A DNA stretch of 33,914 bases from an uncultured Eubacteriales bacterium (GTDB lineage: Bacteria; Bacillota; Clostridia; Oscillospirales; CAG-272), in NCBI GenBank assembly GCA_949747515.1, contig CATKFO010000074.1, positions 1 to 33,914 on the forward strand, in the 5' to 3' direction. This document shows positions 1-6,747 of this stretch, piece by piece. The notes under the pieces are model-generated. The model saw only the letters and a program-made list of their open reading frames with translations. It did no database searches and was not told where the DNA came from. The first letter of the stretch is position 1; the number at the start of each line of letters is the position of its first letter. The position numbers and the translations under genes are program-made.

Positions 1-1122
1 TACTATCTGACCTCTCGTGCATGTCTTTTCCGGCTCGAACGTAGTTGGCGTTGTTCCATCCGTTATTTTCTTTCCTACGGCCCACAGCACCGGATCATAG
101 TAGAACGATCCTTCTACTAAATCTGTAAACGGATTTTTAGGAGAATCTGGTTTGTCTGGCTTATCAGGAGTATCGGGAATGTCTGGCTTATCAGGAGTGT
201 CTGGAATATCCGGGGTATCGTTTTCATTTTTTACTTCTTCATTTGAGAAGGTTCCCATAGCCGGGCAGAGCTTATCTCCCGCTTTTTTGTCCGCCATGTA
301 ACCGGTATCGCCTATAGATACGCAGTAGCAGAATGTATCGTTATCCTTATGAAACACGCCTTGGCTTCCGCCTGTAGTGGACATGGTAAACCACAGCTCA
401 GTTCCATCGACGGGAGACGCGCCGTTTATTTTTTCAGCAGGAATGATGGAAGCGAGAGGGTATGATATTTCATATGTTATCGTTTTTCCATCAATAAAGA
501 CGTTATAGTCTGTTTCAGCCTTGAAATCAATGGCTCCTGTTAGGCCATGTTTTCCGTAATGACCGATCAAAAGTTCGCCGGTTTCCGTGTTTTTGGAAAT
601 GCCGCGGTATAACGTCGTGTCAAACTGGGGCATGCCGGTTTTTTTATCTATCTTTCCATTGGGAGTAAACGTGGTGAACATAGAACCAAACTGGAACAGG
701 AATTCGTCTCCGGGAAATTCTCCGCCTTCCTCGTAGTAGTTATTGTCAGGTTGAGGAGACTTATTTTCCGGAGTTTCAAGAAGAGTTGCCTGAATTGCAA
801 AATTGAGACCGTGAGTTTCATCCCATGAAATGTAAAAATGAACGTTTTTAAGAAATTCTTCCGATGACTTTAAAAGCTCGTCTTTACCTGTATCCCATGA
901 GAGAAGACAGTCTGTTTTTTCAGGATCTCTGTTAATCGCTATTTCAGAATACTCGTTTTTTCCGATTTTTCCGTCCTTAATAACGTTCGCTGGGTCGGCT
1001 TTTTTTATTTGAGTCTTAATTTCACATCCGCCGTTCGGGTTCCATGCTGTGGCTGAAACTGCGGTGGAAATTATAGAAAAAATCATAATAGCCGACAAAA
1101 TGATAGCCAATAATTTTTTCAT
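1..1122 (-). CDS. Exported CBM9/DOMON-like protein with C-terminal SLH domain (partial)
   Basis: The frame opens with ATG at 1122, behind an AAAGGAG site, and stays open to the window edge, giving 374 residues without a stop, so the C-terminus is missing. Residues 1-24 form a signal peptide (MKK, a hydrophobic run, then AVSA). Residues 25-290 match the neighbouring paralogue at 1334-2494 and contain the IGKNEYSEI element typical of CBM9/DOMON-like beta-sandwich domains, which often bind carbohydrate or heme. A Pro-Asp linker of 9-residue repeats follows (about 300-328). From residue 330 the sequence (NPFTDL, FYYDPVLWAV, ITDGT, FEPEKTCTRGQIV) is an S-layer homology domain, which normally binds pyruvylated cell-wall polymer. 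The protein is therefore probably held non-covalently on the cell surface. Its ligand is unknown. Confidence 0.85.
   Translation of the reverse strand, partial: MKKLLAIILSAIMIFSIISTAVSATAWNPNGGCEIKTQIKKADPANVIKDGKIGKNEYSEIAINRDPEKTDCLLSWDTGKDELLKSSEEFLKNVHFYISWDETHGLNFAIQATLLETPENKSPQPDNNYYEEGGEFPGDEFLFQFGSMFTTFTPNGKIDKKTGMPQFDTTLYRGISKNTETGELLIGHYGKHGLTGAIDFKAETDYNVFIDGKTITYEISYPLASIIPAEKINGASPVDGTELWFTMSTTGGSQGVFHKDNDTFCYCVSIGDTGYMADKKAGDKLCPAMGTFSNEEVKNENDTPDIPDTPDKPDIPDTPDKPDKPDSPKNPFTDLVEGSFYYDPVLWAVGKKITDGTTPTTFEPEKTCTRGQIV
155..220 (-). repeat. 27-nt tandem repeat encoding Pro-Asp linker
   Basis: A 27-nt unit beginning tctggcttatcaggag starts at 155 and again at 182, with a partial third copy. 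It encodes the 9-residue unit PDKPDIPDT between the body and the SLH domain of the partial surface protein. Copy number may vary between strains, as is common in such linkers. Confidence 0.75.
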
Positions 1123-1150
1123 ATAAAGCTCCTTTCATTTTTAGACGTAA

Positions 1151-1156
1151 ATTATA
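1151..1156 (-). promoter_or_regulatory. Possible -10 element for the SLH-domain gene
   Basis: A perfect TATAAT on the minus strand lies 29 nt upstream of the ATG at 1122. No good -35 hexamer is visible at 16-18 nt, so this is only a candidate. The upstream gene has its own terminator at 1201-1263, so a separate promoter is expected here. Confidence 0.35.
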
Positions 1157-1200
1157 AACGTTCGTTTTTAGCGCGATTTTTGTTCAGAAAGCGATTAAAC

Positions 1201-1263
1201 ATAAAAGGCTTTTTCCGCCGAGTCCGAAATTCACGGTGGAAACGGTACGAAAAAGCCTTTTAT
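1201..1263 (-). terminator. Terminator-like hairpin after the NPKTG surface-protein gene
   Basis: A perfect 15-bp inverted repeat (1201-1215 and 1249-1263) flanks a 33-nt loop. The arm reads gaaaaagccttttat, so the descending strand carries T-rich sequence. It lies 70 nt beyond the stop at 1334 and upstream of the next gene, which suggests the two paralogues are transcribed separately. Confidence 0.6.
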
Positions 1264-1333
1264 TAATGTTTTTATGCGTCGAGCTCCAGCAGAACAAATG
1301 ATTCTACGCGCTGAGAGCGTTTAGCAATCTATT

Positions 1334-2494
1334 TTATTTTCTTTTTTTACGGATTACCACAGCACCGCAAGCGGAGAGAGCGGAAACTGCAGCCAGTACT
1401 ACGGCCGCGTCGCCGGTCTTCGGGTTGTTGGTATTTGTCGTATTGTTTGAAGGATTCGTCGGGTTAGGATTTACGCCGGGATTAGTAGCGCCGCCTGTAG
1501 TTCCGCCGTTGGTATTACCGTCGGTAGTCGAACCGCCGCCGGTAGATCCGCCGCCAGTCGAGCCCCCGGTAGAATCATCTCCGGTAGATCCGCCGTTGCC
1601 TCCGGGAATTACTTCGGTTGAGAAGGTTCCTTTTGCAGGCTGAAGTTTATCGCCGGCATTTTTGCTCGACATATATCCGGTATCTCCAATCGATACGCAG
1701 TAGCAAGCGGTAGTTCCTTCTTCATGGAATTTTCCCTGGCTTCCGCCCGTAGTCGACATGGTGAACCACAGCTCGGTTCCGTCGGTAACTGCGCCGCCTT
1801 CAACTACTGAAGCGAGAGGATAAGAAATTTCGTATGTTACGGTGTTGCCGTTGATAGCTACGGTATAATTTTGACCTTCTACAAGGTTAATGCTTCCAGT
1901 CAAACCGTGAACGCCATAGTGACCGATCAAAATCTCGCCGGTTTCGGTGTTTTTAGAGATGCCGCGATATATAGCCGTGTCAAATTCGGGCATTCCATAT
2001 TTATTAGTTGTGCCTTTAGGAGTGTAGGTACTGACGAAAGTACCGAATTGGAACAGAAATTCGTCTCCAGGGAATGTTCCGCCTGCGCCATAGTAGTCGT
2101 TATCCGGCATGGGAGACGGGTTTACGGGAGTCTCAAGCAGGGTCGCCTGAACGGCAAAGTTAACTCCGTTGACATCATCCCATGATACGTAGAAATGCAC
2201 GTTCTGCAGGAACTGTTCGGCGGATTCCATCAGCTCGGATTTTCCGGAGTCCCACGAGAGAAGACAATCGGTAGAAGTAGCGTCTCTGTTGATAGCGATT
2301 TCCGTGTACTCGCCGTCACCGATAACGCCGTCCTTTGCTACGTTTGCAGGATTAGCTTTTTTGATCTGCGTATTGATCGTGCATCCGCCCGCCGGGTTCC
2401 ACGCGTCCGCTGAAACTGACGCTGGAAGGAAGGACGATACGGCGAGCAGAGCCGTAACGGCGGTTGCCATTATGCGACTGGTTCTTTTTTTCAT
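1334..2494 (-). CDS. Exported CBM9/DOMON-like protein with NPKTG sortase signal
   Basis: This is a 386-residue surface protein. Residues 1-29 are a signal peptide ending SVSA. Residues 30-295 are the same CBM9/DOMON-like body as in the SLH paralogue, with shared segments such as DCLLSWD, FPGDEFLFQFG, GISKNTETGE and CYCVSIGDTGYM. A Gly/Thr/Ser/Asn linker (about 298-356) leads to NPKTGD at 357-362, a hydrophobic stretch and a final RKKRK. That is a cell-wall sorting signal of the LPXTG class with an N-terminal Asn variant, so a sortase should attach it covalently to peptidoglycan. No sortase is encoded in this window. The ribosome site AAAAAAGGAG sits correctly before the ATG. The ligand is not identifiable; sugar binding is an inference from the fold. 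Confidence 0.85.
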   Translation of the reverse strand: MKKRTSRIMATAVTALLAVSSFLPASVSADAWNPAGGCTINTQIKKANPANVAKDGVIGDGEYTEIAINRDATSTDCLLSWDSGKSELMESAEQFLQNVHFYVSWDDVNGVNFAVQATLLETPVNPSPMPDNDYYGAGGTFPGDEFLFQFGTFVSTYTPKGTTNKYGMPEFDTAIYRGISKNTETGEILIGHYGVHGLTGSINLVEGQNYTVAINGNTVTYEISYPLASVVEGGAVTDGTELWFTMSTTGGSQGKFHEEGTTACYCVSIGDTGYMSSKNAGDKLQPAKGTFSTEVIPGGNGGSTGDDSTGGSTGGGSTGGGSTTDGNTNGGTTGGATNPGVNPNPTNPSNNTTNTNNPKTGDAAVVLAAVSALSACGAVVIRKKRK

Positions 2495-2537
2495 AATTAT
2501 TCTCCTTTTTTGTAATAACGATTTTGTCGCTACTTAA

Positions 2538-2567
2538 ATAATACTACATGGTTGTGAGAATTGTCAA
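2538..2567 (-). promoter_or_regulatory. SigA-type promoter for the NPKTG surface-protein gene
   Basis: On the minus strand a perfect -35 TTGACA (2562-2567) and a -10 TATTAT (2538-2543) are separated by 18 nt. They lie 44 nt upstream of the ATG at 2494. Confidence 0.65.
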
Positions 2568-2676
2568 TACAGAGTTCAAATTATATTATTGGAAAATCAA
2601 AAATGAATACGAAAATCGAAGATAAATAATACAATCGGAGACTTTTGAATAGCCTGCTTGCTATTTTTTCTTATAA

Positions 2677-2711
2677 CAAAAAATCCCCAAGCAGGTTAAA
2701 AACTGCTCGGG
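2677..2711 (-). terminator. Rho-independent terminator after the GH172 gene
   Basis: The stem CCCGAGCAG (2703-2711) pairs with CTGCTTGGG (2686-2694) around an 8-nt loop, with one G-T pair, followed on the minus strand by a T-run (2677-2683). It lies 20 nt after the stop at 2731 and closes the operon that starts with the ABC-F gene. Confidence 0.9.
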
Positions 2712-2730
2712 AATTATGTGGATAATATTT

Positions 2731-3786
2731 TTATATCAGCTCTAAAAATTCTCGTTCAGGAAGGGAAGGGTATTTATCGGACAGAGTGTCCGAATACCAA
2801 TACGACACCGATGAAATATCGTCGCACAGAGGCTTGTAGGTGAGATCTGGTCTCCAGCCGAGCGCTTGTATAGTCACGCGGATATCGCTGTCAAAGTATA
2901 TGGGATCCGTAATATGCCAGCGGTACATTCCAAACCTGCGATTCGATTTGTACGTCCCGTCGGTGTAGTCGATTTTGTAAAGTCCCGAATACGGCGTTGA
3001 AAATTCTTTGTACTTACCGTCGACGTCGAAATTATGAGAGCCGCAGAAGTAGTCCTCCGTTCCCGTGCCGCATATGGTGGGGTATTCGTCGTCGCCGTCA
3101 AGATAAAATTTGATCTCTCCTTCTCCCCACCATCCGTTGTTGTTGACGCCCCAGTAAAGGTATGTTCCTACGTATTGTCCCTTACCCGATATACCGTCGA
3201 GCAGGGTGTGCGCCTTTTTATATTCCAAAGGATTGGACCGTCGGAACTGCGCGTGGAAATAAAGCTCGTCGTCTTCGACTTTTCTTTCCTCGCAGTCGAT
3301 TTGATAATATGTGCGCGAATCCTCGTCCGTAAGGTTTTCCAAAGTAATTTTAAAGCCTTTTCGGTACGGCATGGTCCAATAGCAGTTCAGTCCTTCTTTG
3401 GGATTGCAGCATACGGCGAGACTGGAAAGCTGTCTGTATTCGTCGTATGAAGCGTTGGCGAAGAAATCTCCGAGGGGAACTTCAACGGAAGGCGTTTCAC
3501 TGCCATCCCAATATATTCTAATAATAATTCTGCGCACCGCGTTGAGCATTCCGGTGATCCAGATGTGCTTTATGGCTCCGGAGCCTTTTACGTCGGCAAG
3601 CGTGAGGGTCCCTCTGGCGGGAACGTCTACGGAAGGAGATATCTTCCAGCCTACCCCAAGCTCGCGCGCGCATTCCAAACCGGTTCCTTCAGTCGCTCTT
3701 CCTCCTCCTCCTTTTTCGCCGGTGAAATTTTCAGGGCATACTGAAAAGGAACGAGCGTCGTGTTTTTTTGAAATAAAGTCTAGCAT
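2731..3786 (-). CDS. GH172 (DUF2961) glycoside hydrolase
   Basis: The protein matches the DUF2961 family, now CAZy family GH172, whose characterised members act on alpha-D-fructofuranosides and alpha-D-arabinofuranosides. Visible hallmarks are IYWDGSETPSVEVPLGDFF (jelly-roll core), GVNNNGWWGEGEIKFYLDGD and CGTGTEDYF. The Glu residues in GEGE and in GTEDYF are the likely catalytic pair by analogy with the family. No signal peptide is present, so it should act on imported sugars. I chose ATG 3786 rather than ATG 3795: AAAGG abuts the upstream ATG with no spacer, but stands 9 nt before the second. It is the last gene of the run from 8676, 50 nt after the GNAT gene. The specific substrate cannot be read from sequence. 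Confidence 0.85.
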   Translation of the reverse strand: MLDFISKKHDARSFSVCPENFTGEKGGGGRATEGTGLECARELGVGWKISPSVDVPARGTLTLADVKGSGAIKHIWITGMLNAVRRIIIRIYWDGSETPSVEVPLGDFFANASYDEYRQLSSLAVCCNPKEGLNCYWTMPYRKGFKITLENLTDEDSRTYYQIDCEERKVEDDELYFHAQFRRSNPLEYKKAHTLLDGISGKGQYVGTYLYWGVNNNGWWGEGEIKFYLDGDDEYPTICGTGTEDYFCGSHNFDVDGKYKEFSTPYSGLYKIDYTDGTYKSNRRFGMYRWHITDPIYFDSDIRVTIQALGWRPDLTYKPLCDDISSVSYWYSDTLSDKYPSLPEREFLELI

Positions 3787-3845
3787 AGCGTTCATCCTTT
3801 CTGCTTACGCAGCTTATAATATGTATTTCGGGAGATTCACTAAAA

Positions 3846-4319
3846 TTATAGAGAGAGTTCCATCCCGATTTTTTGTTCTTTCATGCCGTAAGCTTTGTAA
3901 AAACCTATGGCGGGCTCGTTGCAGGCCCAAACGTTCAGCGTTACGCTTTCGCAGGAAACGGAGCGCGCGTAATCGGACACGTAATCGAGAAGGGCTGTTC
4001 CTATGCGTTTTCCACGCGAAGCTTCGTCGACGCATAAGTCGTCGACATAGAGAGTAGTGCGGTCGCGCAAAACGTTGTCGTTTCGAGTTTTCTTTATGAT
4101 GCAAAAGGCGTAACCAACGAGCGTGTCATGGTCGTCGACCGCCGCGAAAACCGGACGGTTCTCGTCTGACAATATAGTTTTTATCTCTTCGTCGCCATAT
4201 TTTATTTTTCCTTCGCGAAAAATATCCGGCCGCCCTTTATAGTGAGTTAATTCGACCTGCAAAAGAAGATCTTTTATGCGCTTTATATCTCGATTTTCCG
4301 CGCGTCTTATCTTTATCAT
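3846..4319 (-). CDS. GNAT family N-acetyltransferase
   Basis: A 157-residue single-domain GNAT protein. Motif A, which binds the acetyl-CoA pyrophosphate, is clear as DLCVDEASRGKRIGTALL (RGKRIG is the Q/RxxGxG/A signature). Motif B follows with NVWACNEPAIGFYKAYGM, the usual N-x-x-A-x-x-F-Y-x-x-x-G-F pattern. The acceptor substrate is unknown; the compact single-domain form fits both small-molecule and protein acetyltransferases. The ribosome site AAAGGAG lies 6 nt before the ATG. It is 50 nt downstream of the VanY gene on the same strand and is probably co-transcribed with it. Confidence 0.88.
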   Translation of the reverse strand: MIKIRRAENRDIKRIKDLLLQVELTHYKGRPDIFREGKIKYGDEEIKTILSDENRPVFAAVDDHDTLVGYAFCIIKKTRNDNVLRDRTTLYVDDLCVDEASRGKRIGTALLDYVSDYARSVSCESVTLNVWACNEPAIGFYKAYGMKEQKIGMELSL

Positions 4320-4369
4320 GCGAGCTCCTTTCGATTTTTATGCAAAGCAATAATAGAGTAAGGCTTTTA

Positions 4370-6133
4370 TTATTCGTTATTTGCTTTCGCCGCCGCGTAT
4401 TCCTCAAGGCATATGGCGGAGCCGTATATTTCGAGGGCGGCGTCGCGGCCTACGTATCTCCAGTGCCAAGGCTCGAAGGTAATGCCTGTCGCGTCCGTTT
4501 TGTTTTCCGGATATCGGAGGATAAATCCGAATTTCCACGCGTTTTCACGAAGCCAGGCGTACGCCTCGGTTTCTGAGAAGGACGCGTCCGCGGAGGACAA
4601 ATTGTGCATATCGGCGCACAAACCGCTTTGATGCTCGCTTGCGCCGGGAGGCGAAGAATACAGAGCTACCTTCGCTTCCGCCGCTTCTCTTGTAAGCGTG
4701 GAGTCGGCCGATATTTCGTTATTTACGTACGATTCAAACAGTTCAGACTGATAATCGTACGATCTATAACCGCTGGTCACGGTCACGTCTCCGTATCCCG
4801 CCGCCTGCATTTCAATAAACATAGCTTCAAGGGCTTTCGCTGCGTAAAGACGGAGTCTTTGAGTTTCCCTTCCGTCCTGACGCGTGTTCGCGATTCCGGT
4901 TAAATCTCCCGGCTCGTACGTTTTATCGAGAGGAGACGATGAGGAAACGAGAACGAGATATTCCGAATCGTCTTCAGGAGCCATATATTTTTCATAATCC
5001 GACATATCTGTGGAAAACGTAACTTTGTTTCCTTTCTCTTCTCCGGATATCGATGGAAGAGCGTCGTCTCCCCTAAGCGACAATGACGCTTCTCTGTATA
5101 CGATATCCTTTCCAACCGTTTTTTCTTCGTCGACGACCCGGGCTACGGACACAGTGTTTTTTTCTTCTGTAATCGAAAGTCCTCTTAGATATTCCTTCGC
5201 GAATGAAACCGGAATCCATGCGCTCTCGTCGCGCAGAACACATTCTCCGTTCATTAGAACCTGTTTTCCGCAAACATCCGCCGTTCGGCTTCCGACCTTA
5301 AATTCCAGACTTTCTTCCGACGTATTATCGGATACGCTCTCTTCATCCCGGTGAAAGATAAATTTCATTCCGTTTTTGTCTCCCATTACCGCCATAGAGA
5401 GATAATCCGCTATATCGTTGAAGCATAGGTAAGTTTCTCCGTTTATCACGGCGAGAGAGCCGTCCGTTTCCCGTTTTTTTACGCCTCCGTACAAGTATTC
5501 GATTTTACTCCCGGATTTTTCGTCCGGAGACATGAAAAAGTGTATGGAGAAAGCTCCCGCGGTAAGCGAAAATAGAAGAATAAATATGCACAGACATATA
5601 ATCGCGCGGCCGCGGAATATTTTTCGGGCTTTTTTTCGTCTCCGTTTTCGCTCGGCTTTTAGCTTTTGCTCTATACGTCGGCGTTCCCGCTCCATTGCGG
5701 CTCGCCTGCGCTTGTATTCGGCTATTTTTCTCGCTTCTTCTCTTCGTCTTCGTTCATATTCAATACGTCTTCGTTCGTATTCAATTTGATTCCGACTTGG
5801 ACTGTTCGCGCCTCTTCCGTAAGCCGCATAAGTCGATCGGTCGTATCCATACCCGTATCCGTTTGAGCGAACCGAATCAGACGAACCGAATCCGCGGCCG
5901 TACTCGGCGCGCGGCCGCCCTTTGTTATTTCTTTGATATCTATAATTTTCGTTATAAGGATAACTTTCTCGTCCTCTTCCATTTGTCCGCGTTGTTCGCG
6001 GATCGGCGGGAGGCCTTGAACTGCGCGCGCGGCTGGGAGCGCCGTACATATTTGAGAAGCTATGCTCGTCAGGTTTTTCGCTTCGCCTTGAAGTTCCGCG
6101 AACGTTATTGTTTCCGACTCTGCCGCCGTTCAT
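4370..6133 (-). CDS. Membrane-anchored VanY-like D,D-carboxypeptidase (M15B) with long Arg-rich cytoplasmic tail
   Basis: The C-terminal third is a VanY/M15B zinc peptidase, which removes the terminal D-Ala of peptidoglycan stem peptides: TSGYRSYDYQSELF, SEHQSGLCAD (499-508, zinc ligands His501 and Asp508) and EPWHWRYVG (554 onward, zinc ligand His557). The N-terminus is unusual. Residues 1-110 are a disordered Arg/Gly/Tyr/Ser stretch, about 115-172 is a highly charged helix with IEYERRR repeats, and a single transmembrane segment spans about 176-198. Between membrane and enzyme (about 215-335) is a module resembling the copper amine oxidase N-terminal stalk domain (INGETYLCFNDIADYLSM, DESAWIPVSFAKEYL). 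The topology is N-in, enzyme outside. The gene starts 23 nt after mnmM ends. Confidence 0.88.
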   Translation of the reverse strand: MNGGRVGNNNVRGTSRRSEKPDEHSFSNMYGAPSRARSSRPPADPRTTRTNGRGRESYPYNENYRYQRNNKGRPRAEYGRGFGSSDSVRSNGYGYGYDRSTYAAYGRGANSPSRNQIEYERRRIEYERRRREEARKIAEYKRRRAAMERERRRIEQKLKAERKRRRKKARKIFRGRAIICLCIFILLFSLTAGAFSIHFFMSPDEKSGSKIEYLYGGVKKRETDGSLAVINGETYLCFNDIADYLSMAVMGDKNGMKFIFHRDEESVSDNTSEESLEFKVGSRTADVCGKQVLMNGECVLRDESAWIPVSFAKEYLRGLSITEEKNTVSVARVVDEEKTVGKDIVYREASLSLRGDDALPSISGEEKGNKVTFSTDMSDYEKYMAPEDDSEYLVLVSSSSPLDKTYEPGDLTGIANTRQDGRETQRLRLYAAKALEAMFIEMQAAGYGDVTVTSGYRSYDYQSELFESYVNNEISADSTLTREAAEAKVALYSSPPGASEHQSGLCADMHNLSSADASFSETEAYAWLRENAWKFGFILRYPENKTDATGITFEPWHWRYVGRDAALEIYGSAICLEEYAAAKANNE

Positions 6134-6156
6134 GGTTCCTCGCCTCCGATCCGTCG

Positions 6157-6720
6157 TTATTTTTTCTTTGGAGTTTCTATTGCGAAAAAGAAGGGACTGT
6201 CCGGCGAGTTCGCCATGCGTATTTCAGAAACCGAATATCTGAACCTTGAGAGGGAGGCGAGAAAATTCGTAAGCAATTCTCCTTCCGCCCGTCCCTCGGG
6301 ATGTCCCGGATATACCGCCGTAGTTAAAACCGCGTCTTCATCCAACATTTCTATAGCGTTTTTTACGGCGGCAAGCGTGGTGACGCGAGAAGTCGTTACG
6401 CTCTTATTTCCAGACCCGGGCAGGTATCCGAGATTGAACATGCCGGCCTTTATCTTGTCTCGAACAAACTCCGGAGCTCTTTCATGCGAAGCGCATACGA
6501 GCCTCCAGTTTTCCGGGCAGCCGCAGCTTCTCAGATTTTTAGACGCGCTTAGGAGGGCCGACGGCTGTATATCGAAAGCCGTTACGCGTCCTTCCTTCCC
6601 AACAGAGCGCGAGAGAAAAACGGTATCGTAGCCGTTTCCCATGGTAAAGTCAACGGCGGTATCTCCTTCGCTAAGATGCGAAGAAATAAACTGCTTCTGC
6701 ATATTTAAAAGATCAATCAA
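6157..6720 (-). CDS. mnmM: tRNA 5-aminomethyl-2-thiouridine methyltransferase MnmM (YtqB)
   Basis: A 187-residue class I SAM methyltransferase of the YtqB (PF06962) family. Motif I is DFTMGNGYDT at 24-33 and the acidic ribose-binding strand is VTAFDIQ at 46-52. The family signature NLGYLPGSGNKSVTT lies at 96-110. The B. subtilis homologue MnmM methylates nm5s2U34 of tRNA to mnm5s2U34, the job done by the MnmC methyltransferase domain in other bacteria. The start is TTG at 6720, supported by CGGAGG 7 nt upstream. It follows the ABC-F gene by 27 nt, so two translation-related genes lead this operon. Confidence 0.85.
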   Translation of the reverse strand: MIDLLNMQKQFISSHLSEGDTAVDFTMGNGYDTVFLSRSVGKEGRVTAFDIQPSALLSASKNLRSCGCPENWRLVCASHERAPEFVRDKIKAGMFNLGYLPGSGNKSVTTSRVTTLAAVKNAIEMLDEDAVLTTAVYPGHPEGRAEGELLTNFLASLSRFRYSVSEIRMANSPDSPFFFAIETPKKK

Positions 6721-6747
6721 ATTTAAGCCTCCGAGAGATACCGTATT

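Noticed and set aside
3398..4057. Plus-strand open frame of 219 codons across GH172 and GNAT genes
   Set aside because: It runs antisense across two recognisable genes and their intergenic gap; the translation resembles nothing.
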